Shown piece by piece: positions 1 to 6,491 of a DNA stretch of 25,976 nt. Source of the stretch: a virus; the IMG/VR virus record IMGVR_UViG_3300030329_001187, positions 1-25,976 of that record; one strand, written 5' to 3'. The notes beneath the pieces were generated by a model. That model made no database searches. It worked only from the letters and a program-made list of their open reading frames with translations, and was not told the origin of the DNA. The position numbers and the translations under genes are program-made. The stretch's first letter is position 1; each line of letters starts with the position of its first letter.

Positions 1-275
1 CTCTGTTTCTTATGTTGGGGAACACATCAAACACAATCCTCTTGGCACTACCCAAGCCATTTAGTAGCACTTAGTAAGCCTTCCTTTTTTAACGTCTTGA
101 TTTCAACAATGACCAGTTACTAAGAAACCTGTTATATTTATGCCTACTACTAATTATTATATAAATAGACTACTGAATTACTATGGCAATACTTTTTTTA
201 TTTTTTTTTTATCTTGCGATACCTACTCAATATGATAATTATAGTTTCATTACTTTGCCACAGGGGGTACATTAT
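1..275. other. Leader region upstream of the primase gene
   Basis: I see no convincing gene in this stretch. The first 80 bases are less AT-rich than the rest and could be the end of something lying outside the window. Positions 130-180 are very AT-rich and contain TATTAT- and TATAAT-like boxes, but no -35/-10 pair with normal spacing stands out, so a promoter is likely by position only. The primase frame is open back to an ATG at 183, but the extra 31 residues are a Phe/Leu run with no counterpart in primases, so I treat 183-275 as untranslated. Repeated TTAGTA/TACTAA hexamers are listed separately. Confidence 0.5.
61..183. repeat. Cluster of TTAGTA/TACTAA hexamers with an 8-bp inverted repeat
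   Basis: TTAGTA occurs at 61-66 and 71-76, and its complement TACTAA at 118-123 and 148-153; TTACTA recurs at 178-183. CTTAGTAA (70-77) and TTACTAAG (117-124) form a perfect 8-bp inverted repeat about 39 bases apart. The cluster sits directly upstream of the primase, where a replication origin or an early operator would be plausible. In DNA this AT-rich some hexamer recurrence is expected by chance, so the function is inference only. Confidence 0.35.
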
Positions 276-1037
276 ATGCTACAGGAATATTTAAATACTT
301 TAAACTTAAACATAGGAGAATCACATCGAGGCGATTGTCCTGTCTGTAACCATAGTAACACTTTTTCTGTAACAAATTCTGGAACACGATTATTATATAA
401 TTGTTATCATGCTGATTGTACTATATCTGGTTTTAATAACAATAAAATAACAAAAGAAATATTTAATGCTACTATTAATAACACCGAACAAATTAATGTA
501 GATACAGAATATAAAGTACCAGATTATTTTGTATCAATAAGTAAAAATGATAGAGCAAAATTATATCTACAAAATAATAATTGTTGGTCAGCATATTTAA
601 AAAACTTAGATAACATTTTATATGATGTTAAAAATGATAGAGTTGTATTTTTAGTTAGACACAATAACAAAATTGTAGATGCTGTTGGAAGAAGATTAGG
701 AAAGTATGGTTCAAAGTGGCATAGATATAACAAAAGTAAATATCCATTTGTAATAGGAGATAGTGGTGTGTCAGTAGTGTGTGAGGACTGTGCTAGTGCT
801 TGTGCTGTATCAGATAAATATACAGGCATTGCATTAATGGGAACACATTTAACAAATGAAGCCTTGCGAATAATATCTGATAGTTTAGTAGTAATAGTGG
901 CATTAGATAAAGATGCAACAAGAAAAGCAATTGATATGGTTATGCGAATTAAATCTAAAGTGCCAACAAAGTTAGTAACATTAGATAGAGATTTAAAAGT
1001 GCTAACAAAAAATGAAATATGGGAGATATTAAAATGA
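276..1037 (+). CDS. DNA primase (zinc-ribbon plus TOPRIM, T7 gp4 N-terminal type)
   Basis: This protein should lay down RNA primers for phage DNA replication. With the ATG at 276 it has 253 residues. A zinc-binding pair is seen as C21-x2-C24 and C43-x4-C48. The TOPRIM part has its conserved acid at E170 (VVCEDCASA) and a DxD at D211/D213 (ALDKDA); between them a GRRLGKYGSKWHRYNKSKYP stretch resembles the primase core. I chose 276 over the ATG at 183 because an AGGGGG-like ribosome site lies just upstream at 263-267 and the zinc domain then begins at a normal distance from the N-terminus. In T7 the primase is fused to the helicase; here the helicase is a separate gene 1.3 kb downstream. The stop overlaps the next start as ATGA. 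Confidence 0.88.
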   Translation: MLQEYLNTLNLNIGESHRGDCPVCNHSNTFSVTNSGTRLLYNCYHADCTISGFNNNKITKEIFNATINNTEQINVDTEYKVPDYFVSISKNDRAKLYLQNNNCWSAYLKNLDNILYDVKNDRVVFLVRHNNKIVDAVGRRLGKYGSKWHRYNKSKYPFVIGDSGVSVVCEDCASACAVSDKYTGIALMGTHLTNEALRIISDSLVVIVALDKDATRKAIDMVMRIKSKVPTKLVTLDRDLKVLTKNEIWEILK

Positions 1038-1219
1038 AAAAATTAGTTAATATTTATAATAGGTGGGGAGAAAAAAAAGAAAATAAAAATCTTTCTCCTC
1101 TTACAAGTGCTGATGAAGTTTTGTGGAATGAAACTATTACTGAAAAACAAACTAAATGGATTGAAAGATTTATTAATGTTTGGGAAAAAGTAATGGATAA
1201 AGAAAGTGGTAGGGCATAA
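1034..1219 (+). CDS. Small hypothetical protein (61 aa)
   Basis: I do not recognise a family. The reading frame starts at the ATG whose last two bases begin the primase TGA stop, an ATGA overlap typical of translational coupling, with a GGGAG ribosome site at 1021-1025. A longer frame from 1019 would lie inside the primase and is less likely. The product is Lys/Glu-rich, with a WIERFINVWEKVMDKE helix-like C-terminus and no cysteine or membrane segment. It is the first of six small genes between primase and helicase, and the next gene starts on its stop (TAATG). Confidence 0.7.
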   Translation: MKKLVNIYNRWGEKKENKNLSPLTSADEVLWNETITEKQTKWIERFINVWEKVMDKESGRA

Positions 1220-1386
1220 TGAAAAAATTTGAATTTTTAATTAGTGAAAGTTGTGCAACAAAATTTGATATTTCTGCTGAAACAGAAGAACAAGCTAGAG
1301 AAATATTTTTAACAAAAGGATTACCAGATGATACTTATAGAGAATTTATAGATTATCAAATTGAAAGTGTTGAGGAACAAAAATGA
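1219..1386 (+). CDS. Small DpnD/PcfM-like protein (55 aa)
   Basis: This gene is shorter than usual ORF cut-offs but is tightly framed: its ATG shares a base with the stop of the gene before it (TAATG) and its TGA overlaps the next ATG. The product begins MKKFEFLISES and has an SAETEEQAREIF stretch, followed by a YREFIDYQIESVEE strand. This beta, then E-rich helix, then beta pattern is that of the small DpnD/PcfM-like proteins found in phages and plasmids, whose function is not established. The next gene has the same architecture, suggesting an old tandem duplication. Family assignment is from memory of the pattern and is moderate. Confidence 0.65.
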   Translation: MKKFEFLISESCATKFDISAETEEQAREIFLTKGLPDDTYREFIDYQIESVEEQK

Positions 1387-1574
1387 AAAAATATTTAGTA
1401 GATATATGGTCAGAAGAAACTTATAAAAAAGTATTTGAAGCAAACAGCGAAGAAGAAGCAGAAGAAATGGCTCGTAAAGAAATAGATGAAGGCGATGGTG
1501 TTGATTTTAAAAATGGTTGGAACACAGGTTTTAATGCAGATTGGGATGTTACAAGTGTTAGAAAAATAAAATAA
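1383..1574 (+). CDS. Small DpnD/PcfM-like protein (63 aa), paralogue of the preceding one
   Basis: The product opens MKKYLVDIWSEETYKKVFEA, followed by NSEEEAEEMARKEI, the same strand/acidic-helix layout as the 55-aa protein encoded just before. Its C-terminal part (FKNGWNTGFNADWDVTSVRK) differs and is Trp/Asn-rich. The ATG overlaps the upstream TGA, so the two are likely translated together. A role in protein binding, perhaps a host-directed early function, is possible from the family and position but is not shown by the sequence. Confidence 0.7.
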   Translation: MKKYLVDIWSEETYKKVFEANSEEEAEEMARKEIDEGDGVDFKNGWNTGFNADWDVTSVRKIK

Positions 1575-1575
1575 A

Positions 1576-1767
1576 ATGAAGTTGTCCTCTGAACACAAGT
1601 TTGAACTAACTGAAATTCAAGAGAAATTATCTAATATTTTCAATGAGTTAGGGAAGATTCTTGTGACAGAGGATGACAGAGATTTAGATGACATTATGCA
1701 AAGAGTGGAACAAATGAAATTAGAAATGGATGAATTAATTGAAGATTACAATATTAAAGAAAATTAG
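1576..1767 (+). CDS. Small acidic coiled-coil protein (63 aa)
   Basis: No family recognised. The whole protein is predicted helical by eye, with heptad-like spacing (LTEIQEKLSNIFNELGKIL, then DIMQRVEQMKLEMDELIEDY) and many Glu/Asp. It starts one base after the preceding stop and its 3' end overlaps the next gene by about 29 bases in another frame. There is no cysteine, signal sequence or membrane segment. A dimeric helical hairpin acting as an adaptor or inhibitor would fit, but this is a guess. Confidence 0.65.
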   Translation: MKLSSEHKFELTEIQEKLSNIFNELGKILVTEDDRDLDDIMQRVEQMKLEMDELIEDYNIKEN

Positions 1768-1957
1768 TTTTTTATTTTTAATAGTAACAATATTAAATGG
1801 TTGTGCCTTTATGGTTGCGAAAGAAACAGCGAGGGCTATAACTATTGTTGCAGAAGATAGTAAAGCAAAAGCAGAAAATAAAAAAAAGAACAATGAACAT
1901 AAAGATGAAAAACAAAGCATTATTGATTGTATAAAAATGGTGGTGTACTGTGATTAA
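1739..1957 (+). CDS. Small lipoprotein (TTG start)
   Basis: The N-terminus is a lipoprotein signal: MKITILKK, a hydrophobic run ISFLFLIVTI, and a lipobox LNGC placing the lipidated Cys at residue 22. The mature part is about 50 residues, Lys/Glu-rich (EDSKAKAENKKKNNEHKDEK) and ends with two cysteines (C64 and C71). No ATG is available before the signal, so translation must begin at TTG 1739 inside the previous gene. A phage lipoprotein in an early replication operon suggests a host-envelope function such as superinfection exclusion; o-spanins look somewhat like this but normally sit with late lysis genes and a partner. Function unproven. Confidence 0.6.
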   Translation: MKITILKKISFLFLIVTILNGCAFMVAKETARAITIVAEDSKAKAENKKKNNEHKDEKQSIIDCIKMVVYCD

Positions 1958-1962
1958 TAAAA

Positions 1963-2208
1963 ATGAATCCTAAAATAATCAGTACAAAAACATTTTCATG
2001 TGATAATGACCATCCCATTGTATGGTACACTTTTGATGAAGATAATAAAGTAATGTGTGGTTATTGTTCTACCCAATTTGTTTATGAACCAAAAGATTTT
2101 CATACCAAGATGTTAGAGGAAAAAGAATTACTTGATATGTCAATGAAAGAATCATTTCGTCAACGAGATGAAAGAATAGAAAAATTAAAAAAGATAAAAA
2201 ATGATTGA
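1963..2208 (+). CDS. CHCC-type zinc-finger protein (NDUFS6-like fold)
   Basis: The 81-residue product has C13, H17, C32 and C35 in the order of the zf-CHCC family: SCDNDHPIVWYTFDED, then VMCGYCSTQFVYEP. In bacteria and mitochondria this domain forms the small zinc subunit NDUFS6 and related short proteins, with the pattern C, GHPxVYL, CPYC, F. The family GHP is here DHP. After the finger comes a charged helical tail (residues 45-81) absent from the bacterial short proteins. It is likely an acquired host domain reused for protein or nucleic-acid binding. The metal ligands are clear; the role in the phage is unknown. Confidence 0.75.
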   Translation: MNPKIISTKTFSCDNDHPIVWYTFDEDNKVMCGYCSTQFVYEPKDFHTKMLEEKELLDMSMKESFRQRDERIEKLKKIKND

Positions 2209-2290
2209 ATTAATAATTAAAGTAATTTTATTTTTTATCCTTATGATTGCATTAGGGTTACTAATAAATACATTAGGTATTTCAAAATGA
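2201..2290 (+). CDS. Membrane mini-protein (29 aa)
   Basis: An ATG at 2201 inside the last codons of the zinc-finger gene opens a 29-residue frame that is almost entirely one hydrophobic segment: MIELIIKVILFFILMIALGL, then LINTLGISK. Its stop overlaps the next ATG (ATGA). The uninterrupted transmembrane helix, the flanking acid and lysine, and the coupling overlaps on both sides support a real gene, although hydrophobic short frames arise easily in AT-rich DNA. Confidence 0.5.
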   Translation: MIELIIKVILFFILMIALGLLINTLGISK

Positions 2291-2322
2291 ATAAAGTAAA
2301 TTTAAAAAAAAATAAAAAATGA
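2287..2322 (+). CDS. Possible 11-codon leader peptide before the helicase
   Basis: An ATG overlapping the stop of the membrane mini-protein opens MNKVNLKKNKK, and its TGA overlaps the helicase ATG (ATGA). The helicase has no good ribosome site of its own because the preceding bases are almost all A/T, so this mini-frame could deliver ribosomes to it by termination-reinitiation. It may equally be a chance frame. Confidence 0.3.
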   Translation: MNKVNLKKNKK

Positions 2323-3542
2323 TTGAAAAACAAGTAATAGCATTGTGTCTGCGAAAAGATTTTTGGGATAAAGCTAAAAACATTTTATCAAAAGATATGT
2401 TTCCAAAAGAATATTCAACAATTTTTGAAACAATAAATTCATCACAACAAAAATATGAAGTGGACTTAACAGTTGATGAATTACTTGCATTACATAGAGA
2501 TAGATATCCTGCAATGCCAGAATCTACTCGCAATAATATAGAAGAAGAAATAGAAAATTTAAAAGGTGTTGCACCTACAAATATGTCTATGGCTTTTGAT
2601 TTATTATTTAATTTATGGCGAAGAGATAAAGCTAGAGAAATAGGAGATAAAGCATTAGCAATATGGACAGGACAAAGTGATGACTTTGGAGTGTTACAAA
2701 GAATAATTGATACAGCATTAAAAGAAGACCCAGAACAGCATGAAACTTTTACAATTATAAAAGATACACTAAAAGATTTAATCGCAAATGAAACTAAAAC
2801 ATGTGATTTTAAATTTCCATTAAAACCTTTGTACTCACAAGTTATGGGTTTAAACAAAGGTGACTTAGGAATTATATTTGCAAGACCAGAAGTTGGTAAA
2901 ACATCTTTCTGTTGTTATTTAGCAAGTGAATATGTAAAAGCAGGACATAAAGTTTTTTATTGGGCTAATGAAGAAAGAGCAACAAGATTAAAAATTCGTA
3001 TCTTCTGTTCTTTATTAAATATGTCAAAAGATGATTTGTATGACAATGTTGAAAGTTGTAGTAACAAATTACAAGACATGGAAGTGGAAGATAAATTAAC
3101 AGTTATAGATAGTGTAGGTACAGATATATCGGAGATACAATCCTACTGTGATTTAAATAAACCAGATATTATATTTGTTGACCAATTAGATAAAATAAAA
3201 GTAAGAGGTAATTTTAATAGAGGGGATGAACGATTAAAAGAATTATATAGTTCAGCAAGAGAAATAGCAAAAAGAAATAATTGTTTAGTGTGGGCTGTAT
3301 CCCAAGCAGGTGCAGATGCAGAGGGTAAACAAATTATAAGTTATGATATGTTGGATGGTTCTAAAACAGGTAAGGCAGGTGAGGGTGATATAATTATAGG
3401 CATAGGTAGAAATAATGGTGATTACGATTTAGACCCAACAAGATTTTTAACAATATCTAAAAATAAAGTTAATGGTGTTCATTCTACTGTAACTTGTGAA
3501 ATGGATGTTAAAACAGGTGTATTTAAGGATTTTGCTGAATGA
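2319..3542 (+). CDS. Replicative DNA helicase (DnaB/T7 gp4 C-terminal type)
   Basis: This 407-residue protein should be the hexameric fork helicase. The RecA-like ATPase half has Walker A at about 188-196 (ARPEVGKTS), a conserved acidic WANEER near 215-220, Walker B DIIFVDQLDKI near 283-293, and a WAVSQAGADAEG sensor-like segment near 325-336. Residues 1-110 resemble the helical DnaB N-terminal domain and 110-165 a linker. Unlike T7 gp4 there is no fused primase, which is encoded separately at 276-1037. The start overlaps the mini-frame before it, and the exonuclease gene starts in the last codon. Confidence 0.9.
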   Translation: MIEKQVIALCLRKDFWDKAKNILSKDMFPKEYSTIFETINSSQQKYEVDLTVDELLALHRDRYPAMPESTRNNIEEEIENLKGVAPTNMSMAFDLLFNLWRRDKAREIGDKALAIWTGQSDDFGVLQRIIDTALKEDPEQHETFTIIKDTLKDLIANETKTCDFKFPLKPLYSQVMGLNKGDLGIIFARPEVGKTSFCCYLASEYVKAGHKVFYWANEERATRLKIRIFCSLLNMSKDDLYDNVESCSNKLQDMEVEDKLTVIDSVGTDISEIQSYCDLNKPDIIFVDQLDKIKVRGNFNRGDERLKELYSSAREIAKRNNCLVWAVSQAGADAEGKQIISYDMLDGSKTGKAGEGDIIIGIGRNNGDYDLDPTRFLTISKNKVNGVHSTVTCEMDVKTGVFKDFAE

Positions 3543-4069
3543 TGATAACGTGTTTAGATATTGAAACTACATTTAAAAAAGATGATGCTTATTTTTATAA
3601 TGGTAATAATCAATTAGTAAGTGTTGGTTTTAAAACACATACAGGGAAGAATGATTATTTATGGTTTTATCACAAAGAGAAAGAGCCAACAGAAAATGCT
3701 AAAGGAATATTACAAAATTTGCTACACAGTACTACTGTACTCATTGGACATAACATTAAATTTGATTTGGCTTGGTTGTATGGCTGTGGCTTTACTTATA
3801 ATGGTTCTTTGTATGATACTATGGTTGTTGAGTATATACTTGCACGAGGGGTACATTGTGATTTGTCGTTGGATGGTGCTTGTAAGAGGAGAAAAGTCAA
3901 ACAAAAAAAGAAACATTTAATTGAAAGTCAAATGAAAAGTGGAGTTGGTATGGATAATATTCCTTATAAATTAATAGAAGAGTATGGTAGAGGTGATGTG
4001 GATTGTACTTACGAATTAGCAATGGAACAATGTAAATTATTAGAGGTGGATATAAATGAGTTTAACTGA
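3539..4069 (+). CDS. Stand-alone 3'-5' proofreading exonuclease (DnaQ-like / DNA polymerase A exo domain)
   Basis: All three exonuclease motifs are visible: Exo I with D7 and E9 (CLDIETTF), Exo II with H71-N72 and D76 (LIGHNIKFDLAWLY), and Exo III with Y149 and D153 (YGRGDVD), the YxxxD form. The protein ends after 176 residues, where T7-type DNA polymerases would run on into the polymerase domain. That domain is in the next gene, which overlaps by 14 bases in another frame and has its own ribosome site. The pair should act together as proofreading replicase. The start overlaps the helicase stop (ATGATG), so either of two adjacent ATGs could be used. Confidence 0.9.
   Translation: MMITCLDIETTFKKDDAYFYNGNNQLVSVGFKTHTGKNDYLWFYHKEKEPTENAKGILQNLLHSTTVLIGHNIKFDLAWLYGCGFTYNGSLYDTMVVEYILARGVHCDLSLDGACKRRKVKQKKKHLIESQMKSGVGMDNIPYKLIEEYGRGDVDCTYELAMEQCKLLEVDINEFN
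4042..4050 (+). promoter_or_regulatory. Strong ribosome binding site of the polymerase gene
   Basis: AGAGGTGGA lies 5 bases before the ATG at 4056 and inside the exonuclease coding sequence. It is one of the better Shine-Dalgarno matches in this AT-rich window. It argues that the exonuclease/polymerase split is a true gene arrangement and not a sequencing frameshift. Confidence 0.7.
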
Positions 4070-5588
4070 AACACTTAAATTATCTTTTGATATGACAAAA
4101 GTATTGACAGATATGGAAGTTCATGGTATAAAAATTAATGTAGATACACTACATAAATTACGAGATGAATATCAGACAGAAATGATAATACTTAATAAAA
4201 AGTTAGATACAATGGTTAAAGAGGCAATGGGAGATACACCAATTAATTTAGATAGTGGCGAAGATAGGTCAGTAGTCATGTACAGTTGTAAGGTAAAAGA
4301 TAAGAATATATGGAAAAATTCTTTTAATTTGGGTACAGAAGTGCGAAGAGGTGGTGCAAAACGTCCTAAAAGGAGACCAAATTTAAGTAAAAGAGACTTT
4401 AATCGCATGGTAGCACAGATGACAGACGTTGTTTACAAAACAAAAGTACAACAATGCGACAATTGTTATGGAAAAGGAACAATAAAAAAATATACTGTTA
4501 AAGGAGATTTATATAAAATAGCACCAAAATGTCCTAAATGTAGTGGTAAAGGTGTTTTGTATATACCAACAAATGAAGTAGCAGGTTTTAAATTAGTACC
4601 TACAAATATTATGGATTGTACTGTTAATGGATTTAAAACTGATATGGACACAGCAATAAAACATATAACAGAAACTAATGAAACGGCAAAAGATTTTTTA
4701 CAATCATACACTAGATATAGTGCTATAAGAACGTATCTACGAACATTTATTGAAGGAATAGAAAGAGGTTTGGATGTAAATAATTTTATTCATCCACAAT
4801 TTATGCAATGTATAACAGCAACAGGTCGGCTGTCTTCTAGAAATCCTAACTTTCAAAATATGCCTAGAGGTGCTACTTTCCCTGTAAGAAAAGCCATTGT
4901 TAGTAGATTTAAAAATGGATTTATATTAGAAGGTGATTATAGACAATTAGAATTTAGAGTTGCAGGTTTCTTATCTAAGGATAAACAGCTATATAGAGAT
5001 GTAGAAAATAATGTAGATGTTCATCAATATACTGCAGATACAATGGGTGTTGAAAGACAAGAGGCAAAAGCACATACATTTAAACCATTATATGGTGGTG
5101 TTTTAGGTACTCCAAAAGAGATGAGATACTATGAAGCATTTAAACATAAGTATTGGCAAGTAACTAATTGGCATGATAAATTACAAAGAGAGGCAGTTGA
5201 AACTAAAAAAATTAAGTTGCCTTCTGGTAGAGAATACTCATTTCCTTATGCTAGATATACACAGTATGGTAATGTAACAAATTCAACAGCAATAAAGAAT
5301 TATCCTGTTCAAGGATTTGCAACAGCAGATTTATTACCTATTGCGTTAGTTAATCTATATGCTATAATGAAAAAAAGAAATATGAAAAGTGTTATATGTA
5401 ACACAGTTCATGATAGTATTATTCTTGATGTTTATCCAGAAGAAAGAGTTGAATGCATTGATGTTTTAAGAATAGCGATGCTAAGTATTAAGGATGAATG
5501 TAATAGTAGATACAATATTAATTATGATATGCCTATTGGTATTGAATTAAAAATAGGCGATAATTGGTTAGAGACTAAGGAAATATAA
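4056..5588 (+). CDS. Family A DNA polymerase, polymerase domain only, with zinc-knuckle insertion
   Basis: Family A hallmarks are clear in this 510-aa protein: TATGRLSSRNPNFQNMP (254-270), motif A with catalytic D294 (EGDYRQLEFR), motif B R334/K338/F342/Y346-G (RQEAKAHTFKPLYGG), and motif C H452-D453 (VHDSIILD). It begins at VLTDMEVHGIKINVD, the usual point after the exonuclease domain, which is encoded by the preceding gene. Exo plus polymerase total 686 residues, close to T7 polymerase (704). The thumb region carries a DnaJ-like double knuckle, C134-x2-C137 (CDNCYGKG) and C159-x2-C162 (CPKCSGKG), after a basic stretch RRGGAKRPKRRP. By position this corresponds roughly to where T7 polymerase holds its thioredoxin-binding loop, so it may serve processivity (inference). 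Confidence 0.92.
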   Translation: MSLTETLKLSFDMTKVLTDMEVHGIKINVDTLHKLRDEYQTEMIILNKKLDTMVKEAMGDTPINLDSGEDRSVVMYSCKVKDKNIWKNSFNLGTEVRRGGAKRPKRRPNLSKRDFNRMVAQMTDVVYKTKVQQCDNCYGKGTIKKYTVKGDLYKIAPKCPKCSGKGVLYIPTNEVAGFKLVPTNIMDCTVNGFKTDMDTAIKHITETNETAKDFLQSYTRYSAIRTYLRTFIEGIERGLDVNNFIHPQFMQCITATGRLSSRNPNFQNMPRGATFPVRKAIVSRFKNGFILEGDYRQLEFRVAGFLSKDKQLYRDVENNVDVHQYTADTMGVERQEAKAHTFKPLYGGVLGTPKEMRYYEAFKHKYWQVTNWHDKLQREAVETKKIKLPSGREYSFPYARYTQYGNVTNSTAIKNYPVQGFATADLLPIALVNLYAIMKKRNMKSVICNTVHDSIILDVYPEERVECIDVLRIAMLSIKDECNSRYNINYDMPIGIELKIGDNWLETKEI

Positions 5589-5785
5589 TGCTTAATGAAG
5601 TCTATTATTATAGTAAAAATAGGGATGAAGAAATACCAGTATCTGAAATGTCAGATGTGTATGTTAGAAGAGCATTTAAAAAAATGATTTTAAAAGAAAA
5701 AAAAAGACAGGATACTAAGGAAAAAATGAAAGTATTTATTCGTAATGCAATTAGTAATTTAGAAAGGGCTTTAGAAGATAAATGA
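5588..5785 (+). CDS. Small basic hypothetical protein (65 aa)
   Basis: No family recognised. The frame starts on the polymerase stop (TAATG) and its stop overlaps the next ATG. The product has an N-terminal Tyr-rich part (MLNEVYYYSKNRDEE) and a long Lys/Arg-rich helix (AFKKMILKEKKRQDTKEKMK) ending in a Leu-spaced helix. There is no cysteine or membrane segment. Placement just after the polymerase suggests a replication accessory role, but nothing in the sequence proves it. Confidence 0.65.
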   Translation: MLNEVYYYSKNRDEEIPVSEMSDVYVRRAFKKMILKEKKRQDTKEKMKVFIRNAISNLERALEDK

Positions 5786-6447
5786 CAGATTATAAAGATT
5801 ACAAATTAAGTGGTACATTACACGCACCATTTAGTCCTATGTTAATGGAGTTTAAAATTCCACAACCTTATGTGGATTTATTAAATAATTATGGAGATAA
5901 AATATCTAAAAGTGATAAAAAATCTAAGCAATTAGATTGGTCAGATAATCTTGTAGGTAATGTGAAACAAGAACATAAAATTGAAGACCATATATGGCAA
6001 GAAAAACCGAATGAAAATTTACCCTCATTATTTAATTGGATGGGTGCTTGTGTTAATTTGTATGTAAAAACAAAATTAAAACAAAGTGACCAATCAGACA
6101 ATGAAGCGGCTGAAAAAGGTATTAAAAAAGTTGCTATGCATAACAGTTGGCTTGTTAATTCTATAGCAGGAGATTTTAATCCTCCTCATATGCATTATGG
6201 TCAATTATCGGCTGCAGGGTGGTTAAGAATGCCAGAATCTGTAGAAAAAGATGAAGAAAGAGAACACGCAGGGTGGATTGAATTTTTGTATGGTACACCA
6301 CAAATATTTATTGACCCAAAATATTCTGTAAAACCTCATGTGGGACAAATATTTATATTTCCTGCTTGGTTATTACATCAAGTATATCCATTTAGAGGTA
6401 AAGGATTAAGAAGAACTATATCATTTAACGTAAGTGTTGAATTTTAG
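5782..6447 (+). CDS. Putative 2-oxoglutarate/Fe(II)-dependent oxygenase
   Basis: The C-terminal half resembles the small phage and bacterial 2OG-Fe(II) oxygenases of the CHP02466 / 2OG-FeII_Oxy_5 type. The metal site would be H136-x-H138 (NPPHMHYGQLSAAGWLRMPE) and H199 (FIFPAWLLHQVYPF), with R210/R211 just before a final strand (RRTISFNVSVEF) as the likely 2-oxoglutarate contact. The jelly-roll order of HxH, then GxIFIFPxWLxH, then R-S/T-I-S-F-N is intact in 221 residues. Such proteins are frequent in marine phages; the substrate (nucleic acid or protein) is unknown. It is the last gene of the replication operon and is followed directly by a new promoter. Confidence 0.78.
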   Translation: MTDYKDYKLSGTLHAPFSPMLMEFKIPQPYVDLLNNYGDKISKSDKKSKQLDWSDNLVGNVKQEHKIEDHIWQEKPNENLPSLFNWMGACVNLYVKTKLKQSDQSDNEAAEKGIKKVAMHNSWLVNSIAGDFNPPHMHYGQLSAAGWLRMPESVEKDEEREHAGWIEFLYGTPQIFIDPKYSVKPHVGQIFIFPAWLLHQVYPFRGKGLRRTISFNVSVEF

Positions 6448-6475
6448 TTGCTATAAGTTTTGTATATTGTATAAT
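6448..6475 (+). promoter_or_regulatory. Sigma70-type promoter for the second plus-strand operon
   Basis: TTGCTA at 6448-6453 and a consensus TATAAT at 6470-6475 are 16 bases apart, in the only sizeable gap of the plus-strand gene block and starting on the base after the oxygenase stop. Transcription would begin near 6482 and read the genes from 6578 onward. The -10 box lies inside the perfect dyad at 6461-6480, so a repressor bound there would block it. Confidence 0.6.
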
Positions 6476-6480
6476 ATACA
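6461..6480. promoter_or_regulatory. 20-bp perfect dyad overlapping the -10 box (candidate operator)
   Basis: TGTATATT (6461-6468) and AATATACA (6473-6480) are exact inverted copies around a 4-base centre GTAT. The dyad covers the TATAAT box. As RNA it would form an A/U-only hairpin without a following U-run, so an operator reading is better than a terminator reading. Chance is a real alternative in DNA this rich in A/T. Confidence 0.45.
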
Positions 6481-6491
6481 TATTGTTTAGG

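Noticed and set aside
183-275. N-terminal extension of the primase from ATG 183
   Set aside because: A Phe/Leu run from a poly-T stretch, no ribosome site, and not needed for the zinc domain; the start at 276 has an AGGGGG site.
3621-3920. 99-codon frame overlapping the exonuclease gene
   Set aside because: The overlapping frame encodes all three exonuclease motifs; this one is a hydrophobic out-of-frame reading.
4040-4070. Sequencing frameshift separating exonuclease from polymerase
   Set aside because: The second gene has its own ATG with a strong AGAGGTGGA site, and the domain boundary falls exactly here.
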